From positions 17,038,295 to 17,102,294 of the forward strand of contig NC_049980.1 in the NCBI RefSeq assembly GCF_000003815.2: a DNA stretch of 64,000 nt, given 5' to 3'. A program made the position numbers and the translations under genes. Below are positions 1-11,800 of the stretch, one piece after another. The stretch is from Branchiostoma floridae (Eukaryota; Chordata; Leptocardii; Amphioxiformes; Branchiostomatidae). The notes under the pieces are model-generated. The model saw nothing but the letters and a program-made list of their open reading frames with translations. It ran no database searches and had not been told where the DNA came from. Positions within the stretch are counted from its first letter, which is position 1. Each line of letters starts with the position of its first letter.

Positions 1-2868
1 CTGGGACTTTGGGCCCGGACAAAGTCTGCGGTCCCATGGCCCAAACAGCAAGTCTCCAAGTACACACTGTCGTATATCCATCAAGATCTAGATTATGGAC
101 ATCCCTAGAAAAGTTTAACAGCTTTCCCAAAGAATTGGATTGTCGCTAGCCGAAGAGATTACAAATCAATTACACTAAAACCTGGTTTTGATAGAACCTT
201 TTACTTTAAATGCAGTACGGATACTCGTCTTACTTCTCTGGCTGGGTCATAATCGCGGCGATTCCAGCCACAGGTCCATCTACTAGCACATGTAGGACGG
301 ATAAAGCCTGCCATGCCTTACTGTCCACCTGTCTGTTTGTGTTATGTCAGACTTGTCGACAATCTGACATAGCCACATAATGGCGATGCGATATTATTTC
401 AAGTCCAGAAATTTATCATGTGAAGTCCAGAGTATGATTAATGAAAGTCTATGATGTGGTACATGGTAGATGTGATACACCCTGCAGTTGCTATGTTAGG
501 AGGGTCATTCTTTGCCAATGGAGAGCCATTTAACATGCAGATCTTTGTCATAATTCCATATGGGATGTTGAGAACCTTGGTAACCCTTAGAGTGGATGAA
601 TGGCTCACAGGTGAAAGGAAATCAAAAGGGAATGAAAGGGCAGCGAAAGTGGCTGGCCTAATGGCCCACGGGAGTTTAAGCCTTGGATTTAGGCACTCGG
701 ACAAAACAACTCACCGGTACTACCCAAGAATGTTGATTTGATAGGTTTATTTCTTTATTTTTTTATTTCTTGGTGTGTTCAGGAATGAATGTTCCATCAA
801 TAATACGTCTTTGATACCCAAGAAACAATTGCTTTTATCGCTGAAAAATGTTCGTGCTGTCCATGGTACTGAACAGTTTGTAACCGAAATGAAACCATGC
901 TTAGTTTTGCGCAGGCGCGCTGGCAGCAAACAGCGTTGACATTGAAAGCAGTGCCTAATGGATAAACAGACTTCGTGATATGGTATCGTTTGTTTTAGAT
1001 CACGGCCAGCTAAAGTAACTATCCTCTTTGCGGGGGCGAACGCTGTCGAGATCAAAGCTGATGACATTATGGCACCGAGCAAACCGTCCATTATTTGACG
1101 TGGAGTTGGGGCGACATCAGCGCATAAGAACAAAACGTATCCACAGCAGCAGTTTCTACTCTCTGATAAACCCCGGGTGTTGTGTTCGATGATGCTAGGA
1201 TTCGTTTAATCTATATGCTAATACGTGCCCCGTTATGTAAGCCGTGTGTGAGGAGAGATACCTTGCTCGGGGCAAGTTTGACTTTTCGGTGCTGAAAATG
1301 GTAACCTCTCAAATCCCTTCAACCCAACTCGTGCACCCTAATATAGTCTTGACATTTTCCTCTATGTTATATACAAATATTGGAAATGGATGGTTTCCTC
1401 TCAATAGGCATCACAAAGCGCTTTATGGATATCCGGGATAGAACTTGACATTTGCTTTGAAAAAAGTCCCCAAACCTCTGTTAACGCACGCACACCCACT
1501 GACGCCCTTGCTTACCGATCTGAGAAATAGTGCATTGGAAATTAGCGATCGGAATTTACTTCTTACGATTGCTTTTTTATTTGCTGACCATATGGAATAA
1601 CTTGTTGTTGACTGTTCTTACAGAGGCCGAAAGAAGGTTGACTTCTAACACGCAAAGTTACATCCTGTTGTACATTCAAATATATGCTACTGTGACCTTT
1701 GACGCATCTGGCGTCATATGCACCTTTGTTTGGCCGTAGAATGTTCTATTTCTAGTATCCTCCTACGGAAAAGATCATGTTACTTGGAGTTGTAATCGTT
1801 ACAAGTTACGGTATTATAATTAAGCACGGGCGATCCACAGGGCTTATAAATTAGGGCGTCTTCGTGTAACGGAGGAGCATGCACAATTAACGGAAAACAG
1901 CTTAAAATCATTTCATATTTACATATGCTACAATCGGAGAACGCAATTGCTCCCGGTCCAGGTGTCACATTCAAAAGCTAGGAGTGAGCAATCACATGTT
2001 GTATTTAATTACTCCGTGAAGGAGGGGCACATCCTGACGGAGTATTGTACTTAGCTGTGTAATGCTGTACCTCTCCACTGCATACGTCATCATGCAATTT
2101 GGCATACATGTATATGTCGTCTGCCGGCATACCCGTATGCTCAATGGGATACACGTTGCTTTCTTTTAAGACCATATCTCTTTTCATAAGTCATGTAATA
2201 TTTCAAAAATCACCTCTATCTCCATAGAATTGTAAAATAGTCGTTGACTTCCGTGGGTTTAAGTCGATTGAGTTTTCTACAAGAAGACGTTGGGTTTGTT
2301 TGGGTAATTGGCACAACGCAATTAACAGCTGTTGTCAGACGAGACGAAACAGATATCTAAATACTAGGCTTAGCTTCGACTTCCTACACTGCATTTGTTA
2401 CGGCCTAGTGTTATGATGATCAACATGGAAATAAATAGAAATAGCAATTAGATACAAATCACAATCAGCAATGAATAGAAATGAAATTCAGGAGCTAGTT
2501 TGCAAAATTATCGAGGAAATTTTATAAACCATCTACATTCAATAATAACACTCTCAAACATGTGGCATGTGTAAGTGAAATAGAGAGGAATATCGATAGA
2601 TACTGACTATGCAAATGTTGACTCAATGACTCAATTTGCATATTTGATAAGAAAATGATATTATTCCGTAGTGGTAAGTGTTAGTGGTATTCTGACATTT
2701 GTCATTGGTATTTAACACCTTAGGCTTAGCCACATCGCCAACATCATAATTACTTCACAGAGGATTGTGACTTATGGATTCTTGTTTTCTTTGTCATTTC
2801 ATCAGATTATTTCTTGTCAACTTCCATTCACATATAATTGAGTGTGTTTCACAGCTAGTGCCAAAGCG
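1..2868. other. No gene recognised; AT-rich intergenic DNA
   Basis: I see no exon with convincing coding character here. The short open frames lack splice-site support and resemble no family I know. The only structured item is a diverged dispersed repeat near 2490-2612 that recurs near 59.3 kb. Confidence 0.5.
2490..2612 (+). repeat. Diverged dispersed repeat, second copy at 59305-59415
   Basis: This stretch aligns by eye with 59305-59415 in the same orientation. Shared blocks include GCTARTTTGCA near the start, AAACATGTG in the middle and GAGATAGAGARGAAT-like sequence near the end. The match is imperfect with small gaps, so it is an old interspersed repeat of unknown class. Confidence 0.5.
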
Positions 2869-4093
2869 TTAATCCACAGATCTGCTGGGTTTGGTGTAAT
2901 ACTGATCCTGGTCGGGCTGGGGCAGGACAGGGACGGTGCGAGTGTCGTGGGGCGGGGCTGGCGGGAGGATGACCTGGTAGCCGGGCCTGCTGCCGCCAGG
3001 GGGCGTCATGCCGCTGCACCGAGCCGTGTCCTGTTCCTGTAGTTTCTGATGACTACTTCTGACACAGATGAAAAGAGTGAATTCGATGTCAAAACTTTAA
3101 TCACGGTATATGTTGAGTCTAATTTCATAACGAACAAAACAAGATGTCTTGCTGACGTCAGAATTCACCATTAAGGAAAAGAACAACGTATGACATGTTT
3201 CTCTAGCATAACGTTACAACTTTGGATTGTGGCTAGTAGATCTTCATCACATTGACGTACAAAAACAGCTGGTCTCAATTGGCGGGCAGTGATAGAAAAT
3301 GTACAATAGATAAACAAGATGCAACCGTTAATGTTCCATACATACATAACGTTACATACACGGCATAAGGAAATATCGCTGTTGATGAACAAGACAGCCT
3401 AACCTTTTGCGGAACATTTCAAGCACTGCACATGAGCAGCACCGGGGTTCTTCCTCTCGCATAGTCACGGTCGGGTGACTCTACTCTGGAACCTGTCCTA
3501 CTACACAGGTATACCCCGTCCCTGTAGCACAACAGGACAGGGATTGTGACGATAACAGGAGTAATACAAACGTCGATGCGCATTCCCAACAAGGCCAGGC
3601 AAACAGTTGCACGATAGATCTAGATATAATTCCAATATCTACTTTTGTTCAATAACAATGGATGGTGTGCATAACCATATACCCTCATCATCGGAGCTAA
3701 TAACTAGCAGTGTTTTACCGTTGTAGTCGGGTGTATCCTTACTAACGTTTCTGGTGCAACAGTACGTGCGAGTTGCTGATCTCAAGCTACGAAAAAGAGA
3801 GCTAATTTGATTTTACAGACGTGTGTAGATATGGACACTACTAGATAAGTATATTTGCTCGAACCCAGTATGTACAATAGTCGAATAAGAAGCAACAGTG
3901 AGACATACCGTTTACTGCAGAGTACTTGATCACGACGGAAACATTGTCTCCTCCAGCCTTGCTCCAACTCACAGTGTCAGTAACCGCAAAGTTGGAGGCT
4001 GCTTCCGTTTTATGAGATTGGGAAGCAACAGATGCGATGGTCGTTACTGTTCTCACAAACCGGGACAGTATAATATCGGCGACGAGGCTGTGT
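2869..4093 (-). CDS. 3' end of an unrecognised gene (tentative, three exons)
   Basis: Tentative exons, in transcription order, are 4093-3909, 3521-3493 and 3036-2869. The first runs from a CCCCAG acceptor to an AACG|GTATGT donor, enters in phase 2 and leaves in phase 1. Its product includes VTDTVSWSKAGGDNVS. The 29-nt middle exon follows a long pyrimidine tract ending in CTACAG, enters in phase 1 and leaves in phase 0, though its GTTCCA donor is weak. The last exon encodes 55 residues rich in Pro and Gly, ends in YYTKPSRSVD and stops at 2871-2869. The phases agree across all three, which supports one gene. I do not recognise the protein. The polar tail could be a cytoplasmic or extracellular end. 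The terminal exon is the strongest part and the micro-exon the weakest. Confidence 0.4.
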
Positions 4094-5540
4094 CTGGGGA
4101 GTTAAGATCGCTTTACGGAGCAATGTTGACCCAGTTCTAGCAAGGCCTTGGTATTAGTATACTGTATAACGTTAATGATAAGAGTGTAAAACGGAACCAT
4201 TTGTCATGATTGTATTGCAAGAGATGAGCAAATAGATCTAGTACTTTTGAGATAGTTTTTGTTGTTCTGACGAAAACCTCATTTTTTCACACAGTCGACA
4301 TTTTGTTCACTACAATCATAGGTATTCAACATGAATATTGCAAAGACTATTGGAAAATGATGACACCTGTCTCAAAGTTTTATCTCAACGAGTGGCACAC
4401 TTGCTCTTAGCATGTGAATGCACGGGCTATTTCTTTAGTATCAGCCGAAACTGTCTCCACAAGAGCTCATAAACCCATTCAGGGCCCCAAAGTGCCTTGT
4501 ACAGACAACATGTTTACATAGAAAGTGGGTCACTACAGGACGTATGCAAATTAGTTAAGTAACATCATGCATACTTATCTAGAACGCCTATTCTGTATTC
4601 AACAAGTACCAATGACGACAGCTGATAAGTAGAACGGTCTTTATTGGGTGTTAAGGGAGTATTTGCATCATGAGTCTTTTAACTGACAAACGTCTTTCTT
4701 TACTTAAGATAAGAGTTATATTAGATATTGCTAAGACAAACAAAAGCACTTGACCTAAATCTGTCAAACAGAGAGTACGGCATGGGTGGTGCCTAGGTGG
4801 TGCCAGTGGAATGTTTGTAACCTTTGTCGAATTCTCACAGCCCCAAAACTCCTTCCTTTCCATGTCATCAAACTCTACGGGCTCATTCACAACGTCCTGC
4901 TATAGTCTCAAATACAACTGAGTATCATCTCTCATCCTCTACGAGTGCAAAATGCAAAGGTAGTCCAATAGCCTTTTTTAATCCATCGGGGCATTGGGAT
5001 GTTTTATGTATCTACTGTGTCTAATATCCACATTACAATACATTATAAGGTGAAAATTCCTAATGGCAATTTACTCGTAAATTGTATGACAACTTAAAAA
5101 TCTAGTTACATTAGCACAAAAGCACCAGACTGGACCCTTCTTTCCTACTATTTTCCGCCCCACTTCCTCCTTCCTGTCCCTGTCCTACATGTTAATGCTG
5201 ATGACCCCCAGGCTTCATCACAACTCTCCCATGTCAACCATAGCAGACATCAAGCCAACCAAAGCACTCCTGCTTTCAGACTAAAACATGCAGATTAGTA
5301 GGTAGCATGCAGCATACATACTGTACCTTAGGCTGTCTGGCAACTACATACAAGATTACACTGCATTCTGTTGTACCTTTTTTATGTAGCTTAAATTACA
5401 GACAGAACAAAGTAACCTTGCTTCAGAACATTATGCCTTTAATTTATTTCAAACTACCAACATTATAAAAAAAACTCATGAACCAAGCATTATACATATA
5501 TACAATAACAGTACTTTGCATCATTCAAGATAAAGACTTT
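4094..5540. other. No gene established
   Basis: One minus-strand segment near 4898-4833 looks weakly coding (it contains GCENSTK). Its phase does not fit the exon at 4093, so I do not call it. The rest is AT-rich with no structure I can name. Confidence 0.4.
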
Positions 5541-5546
5541 TTTATT
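5541..5546 (-). terminator. Likely WDR93 polyadenylation signal (AATAAA)
   Basis: On the minus strand an AATAAA hexamer lies about 290 bases past the WDR93 stop codon, in A/T-rich sequence. This is a plausible end for its 3' UTR. Other AATAAA-like hexamers lie nearby, so the exact site is uncertain. Confidence 0.4.
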
Positions 5547-5832
5547 TGATACCATTACATTCACAAATATGGTACAAACATTAGGCCATCACAGTGCCCC
5601 CTGAAACGCAAATGCGTAAGCAAACATTATTTACAAACCTTTACAGCTCTGGCAACAAAATGGTTGCTCAATGGAAGAGTCCTTATTTGTAGAGCATTCA
5701 TAAACAACACAGCAAAAATCAGTGGGCACATACCAGTGTAAAGATTATCCCAGTTGCAATACGCTTATGATAAGTATAATCTAATCCTGTACATGTATTA
5801 TTAGATGTAATCAGCTGCTGTGTCATAAAAGT

Positions 5833-8800
5833 TCATGATCGTGATGCGAAGGCCACCTTCACCCTCTGCCTAGTCTGCCCTGCATCGCGGAACCTCTGCA
5901 CGACATCGATCTCTGCCCGCAGGTCGTTCCAGCGCTCCTGCATCCTCGCAATGCGGTCCTTCTGTCGGGATAAACGGTCTCGCAACAGGGCATCACATCT
6001 GGAGGAAAGGGACAAGAAAATACTGAAGCTTGTCAAAAAAGACAACAAGGTCCTCTACATTATCACCAATAATGAAACACTTCAAAATGCTGCTAGCCAA
6101 GATATTACAAAATTGACAGTTTCTCCAGTATCAAAAACCATATCACTGTTGTCAGTGGCCTTGAGACAAACAAACCTACAGAATGATTTCATTATCGTCT
6201 AATGACTGAAATGCTGCATGTCATTCCTTAATAAGATGCACGTAACCTGCATGTACCTAGGAACAGGTAAGATACTAGCATTACCTTTTATTGACAGGGA
6301 CATGTGTGATGAAAGGGCGGGGCTCTGACTGTCTCCTCCAATAGCTGTCGAGCGTGGGGAAGGAGCGGAGCTGGTACACGAACATGGAGCTGCTGCCACT
6401 CCCAGGGACGTACTCCTCACCTGCATCCAGCAGGGAACCTGGCACAAACATGGACAGGAGAAATGAATATCAGTATCCTCTGGTCTAAAATGCTTTGTGA
6501 AATTTTCTTATTGGTCAATTAGATAACTCAGTCTCAACATTGTTGTAGCATTTTGTAAAAATATGTATGAGCGTGTCATCTATCTATAATCTCAAGAATG
6601 GCTTCAAATGGGAGGGATGTAAAAATTATTTTCATAAATTCATATATTCCCCAAACCCCACATATAATACACAATATATTAAGAATGGTAAAAATTCACT
6701 GCCAACCATAGGCTTGCTCTTCTATACAAGCAATTACATGCAGGACAGTGAGCTATTGCATGAAAATTTAAGTCCACAAGTCACCTTTGGCATAGAACAT
6801 CTGCCCGTCTGCCCCAAATGTACAGCATGGCTCCCAGGGGGAGGACAGGTAGTGGGTGGAAGGGAGGCCGATCTCACACAACACGTGGTTCTTCAGTACA
6901 TCGTACATCAGCATCTGCCCATTCCTACGAACACACAGCACCTACAGACAACACATGCGTTCCCAAGATTGTCTTAAGTTAATGCTTGAGAAAGAAATGG
7001 TGTCTCATAAAACAGGAACTGCAACTGTCAAGACTCAAGTAGTTTAATTCTTTCTCCATCTATAGCCCAGATTTTCTGTTCCTATCACAAAGACAGACAA
7101 GAGCAATTAATGGGGCTTTGATCAACCCTTTCTTTGTTCCATGCTATATAATTTGGATATAATCTGTATGTTACCAGCTATGAAACCTGAATGAATAATT
7201 CCTCACCACCTGTGGGATGGCAGGGATAACCTGTACTGTGGTGAACCTTTCCGTGTCAGTGCTGGAGCTGCAGGGGAACAGAACGAGAAGTCAACGTGTG
7301 GAATGACCACATTTTTAGTATCTGAGCAGTTAACAACTCATTGGCACCCTTTATGTGCTGAAGGTATAAAACTGACTATAGGACAAGTGTGCAGAATTTT
7401 CCCCACCTGTCTAGTATAGTGACAGGTTCCATGTCTTCCTCCCCATGCCCACACCTGACCACAAACAGCGCTCCATCACTGCAGCCTGCCATGACCGCTG
7501 CTGAGGTAGGTGTGTCGTAAGGAGGGTGGGAGGGGGGCTTGTTGGGCAGCACGGCTGGGTTCAGGAAGCTCAGGTAGGTCACGCTGGCCTGGGTCTTCAG
7601 TTTCTTCACACACCTCTGCAAACCTGTAGTCATATGTACAGTAATAAATACTCAGTTGTTAGGACAAAATCAGAGATGGCAGACTTCACACCCTGCAAAA
7701 ACACACACACAGTCAGGCACACAAACAAAGTTACATTCTTCACCCCAAGAGAGTGAAGGGCTGTTATGGGTGTGTCGGCATGTGTTTCTATAGGGAGCGA
7801 CATCTGCCATCTCTCATTTCATCTGGTTATTGATCCAGCTTCCATAGAAGACTGGCCTCTAAAATTATAGTCCACCCATTGCAATTTGGAACCCTGATTT
7901 GCACACACTTCCGATGGAAAGTTGTAACTGACACATTTATACTTATCATTTTTATAAATTCATATACAGTTGTAGTCAAAATTACTGACCTAGATATTTG
8001 TCCCAAACTGTGAGGGAGCCGTCCACCAGTCCCAAAGCCACCAGGGATGTGTCTGAGCTGACAGCACTGGCCGTGATGGTGCAGGTGTTGGGCCATACCA
8101 GGTCTGGCTTGTGCTCAATGTCTACAAATAACATCAACATGAGGTGTCTTTTAGGTCAAATGCCACTTGATAAAAATACGCATGCACAGTAATCATACAC
8201 ATGTAGGAGGAAATGTAAGATTTCATCAAAGTACTGTGTATAGTCCTTGGCAGTTCCCAAATCTTTACAGATTTTAGGCTAATGTTTATCATACTTAATA
8301 CTTGAGTCTCATGTGTTGGCTGCTTTTTATCTATATGCTTAACTTATGTGCAAAAATGTTCTGTGAGATCCAAGAGAATTTAAGGTTTGATATTAGAAAA
8401 ATTGTTTTGCTACTTGAGAATAGGCTAGGGTACAGAATATTCAATACAACCTGTGATTAAAAAAATCTGCCAAGCAACAACTATTGCAGTTATACACAGG
8501 TGCATGCACATGTGAGGACTACTGCACATAGTTGAAGCAGGTGATAAGGTGTTTTTTCCAGCTGTAGCTGATGCATAGGTGCATGTGCATGCACACAACT
8601 ACAGTACAACAACCAAACGCACATGATACTATCTTCTTGGTTTCCTCTCCCCCAACAAATGTGACCACTTTACCCTTTTGAGTCACCTGCTGCCTGTTTT
8701 CCCCTCCAGGGTCTGGAACTTTACATTTATCAATGTTATGTATATATTGTGCTATTAATCCACTTGCATTAAGGCATCGGAAAAAATGCTGTGTTCCTGA

Positions 8801-11800
8801 CTACCCAACCAATCCTAGCAAACACACCTGCCAACACTTACCCTTTTTGGGGAGGCTGGCGGGGGCATGTAAATATTCAATCTAATATCTGAGTGATGAA
8901 AATGATGTAGAATCATTTTGCAACATGATTTAATGTTTCTGTTGCATAAGAATGAGTGATACAAACACACCCATCAATCTAGGCATCTAGTTGACACCCT
9001 GTAATGTTAACCCCAATTTCTGCAGTACTGTAGTCAGAACACATCATTATTTTCCTAGATCCAATCAAACAATGTTTGGAGAACAGCATGTACAACAGGA
9101 GATAAATTAAAAATCAAAATAATTCCCTTTTAGATGAAAATGAGAAAAAGAAAGAAATCAAAAACAAGGTTGTACACAATGTTGTACACAGAACAAGAAT
9201 GATGACAAATCTCAGCTGGTACACTTTACCTTTGCCAGTCTTGAGGAGTGAGTAGAGAGCCAGGTTGTTGGAGCCGCTCCAGCGGACACACAGGGAGTTG
9301 ACCTGTCCAGCCTGAGCCAGGTTATCCAGGCCTGCAGGCAGCATCTGTCCTCCTAGCAGGAAGTGGAAGGTTGGAGTCCTGTGGGAACAATAATGCCATC
9401 AATCCAGTCTGTTTACAGTAGCCAATCATACGTGGATGTCACCTGCAAAATAAACATCATCCATGCCTTGGTGAAGGTGAGGTAAGAGGTTTTGTCTGTT
9501 GTGATGTTTATTTGGTATACTACATTATCAATGTATGGAGCCTTGTTTAGTGCTGATCTCAATCTTGGTTTTTGATAAGCTCCATACAGACATACGATGG
9601 AGCATCTGCTCACCTACTGACATCCTCCTCCTCCTGCGGCAAATGGCGCACCTGTTGTTCGTGCACGACGTTGAAGACGGTCTTCCTCTGGTTCAGATGT
9701 TCCGCCAGCAGCACGTGGTTACCTCCCGTACCGATCACGTCACCCATGTCCACAGCCTTGTACGCGTCGTACGCACTCTTAGCACTGCTGCCTGTGTTAT
9801 GTACATGTAACATCTTTAATACTCCTACACTCGCCATGCTTCCTTACTTTCATCAATTATTTGGTCCTTTATAAGGGCCTTAATCAACATCTTAATCCTC
9901 CAAAAGGTGTCTCCTAACGTTGCCTTTGGTTTTTAAAACACATAAGAGCATTGCAGTTATTTTACCATTCTCTGCTTTATTTAGTAATTATTACATACTG
10001 GTAATACTGGGGTTCATCTGAGTTAACAGTACACACCTGTCAGTTCAGGTGAGTTAACAGTACACACCTGTCAGTTCAGGTGAGTTAGCAGTACACACCA
10101 GTGTGTTCAGGTGAGTGAACCTGTGTGTTCAGGTGAGTTAACAGTACACACCTGTCAGTTCAGGTGAGTGACCAGTATCCACCAGTGAGTGCAGGTGAGT
10201 TAACAGTACACACCTGTGAGTTCAGGTGAGTTAACAGTACACACCTGTCAGTTCAGGTGAGTTAACAGTACACACCTGTGAGTTCAGGTGAGTTAACAGT
10301 ACACACCTGTCAGTTTGGGTGAGTTAACAGTACACACCTGTGAGTTCAGGTGAGTTAACAGTACACACCTGTCAGTTCGGTAGGTGGGCGTACTCTGAGA
10401 ACCATCTGGGTTGGAGAGAACTTGATGTCGGGCCCTGCCAGCATGCTGCCCTGCCCTACGGACGGGGTCTGCCTGGGTACCTCGGAGGTGGGGGTTCCTG
10501 CACCACTCTTCCTGCCCTCCTCCCCCTCGGTAACCTGCCCTTCAGATGTCTCAGGGGCTGCTTCTCCGTATGTGGACTGGTCCTGCAAGGGGAGAAACAT
10601 TGCAGCTAATGGTAAGTTTCAGGTATAACACATACAATGTATTAAGTGTGGAAAATGAGGGAAGAAATATCCTATTTTGGCCTGAACAATGAAATAAATG
10701 TTTCTCCAGAAACCATTTGGCTGAGAAGAAACAAACCCAAAGGCTATACAGTGCAAGTGATCATCTCTATATAAGGATCACCTGACCAAGGTGACCAACA
10801 TTTTGTGGTCCCTTGAATAGTTTTTCCTATTGACATCAAGAATCCTATCAAGAATCCTGTCTATAGTGAATACTTATCCACATAAATCCGGTATAAATGG
10901 TCCCCTGGGTGGCCTTCTTGGGCAGTTTTGACTGTGCACTAGTAAGAGACTGAGGAGTTGTGATTACCAGAGAAGCAGCATAAGCAGCCTTGAGTGCCTG
11001 TGCCTGAGCCTGCTCCAACTCTCTCAGCCAGCTGTCCCTCGGCAGACGGTGAACCTCCAACCACACATCTTTCTCCTTGTCTGGAAAACACAGGACAACT
11101 TTTACATGTCTGCATTATTTGAAATGCATTTTCTTCTACAGTAGTTCTACTATGTGATGAGGAGAGGGGGGGGGGCTGGTGTCTAAAGTTCACTGTTGAA
11201 ACAAAGGTATGGTCCAATTACAAAACACAATTTCAGTGTTATCATTTCACAGTAAGAGTTCATGGGGAAATGTTATCAGTATCAGTGCTCATCTAACATC
11301 CATACAAAAAACTCACTCTCAAGGGCAACTCCCACGTAGTCTCCTTCAGTTGACAGCTCACTCTTCACTGTAATAGTGCCCTCCTACAGGAAACAGAACA
11401 ACAAGGTTCAGACTACATGGACTATAGCTGTGTGTTTATTAATACAGTCTAACTTGGTTGGGCAATCTTTCACAGGCAACCACCTCCAGTCACAAGCCAC
11501 ATTAGGCCCATCTATTTTTACAGTAACATAGTTAACCCACCCTGTCATGAACAACCACCTGTCTTCAGCAACCATTTTTCCTCAGTTTCTTTGACTGGCT
11601 GTTGAATTCAGGTTTGACTGCAAATGACTAGATGCAAATTGCAAATATGTAACTGTCTACAATACCATGCCTTTACCAAACCTCAAAAAGAGATAAAACA
11701 GGGACAAACCTGCTCGTTGAGCTGCTTGATGAAGTAGAACCTCTCGTTAGAGAACAGCAGCAGACGGGAGGCACCTGTGAGTTGGTAAAACAAGTATTAG

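Noticed and set aside
4833-4898. Possible minus-strand exon with GCENSTK
   Set aside because: Exit phase does not fit the next candidate exon at 4093, and the GTTACA donor is weak.
10020-10380. Regularly spaced direct repeats resembling a CRISPR array
   Set aside because: Units are contiguous without unique spacers and lie in an animal gene intron. It is a minisatellite.
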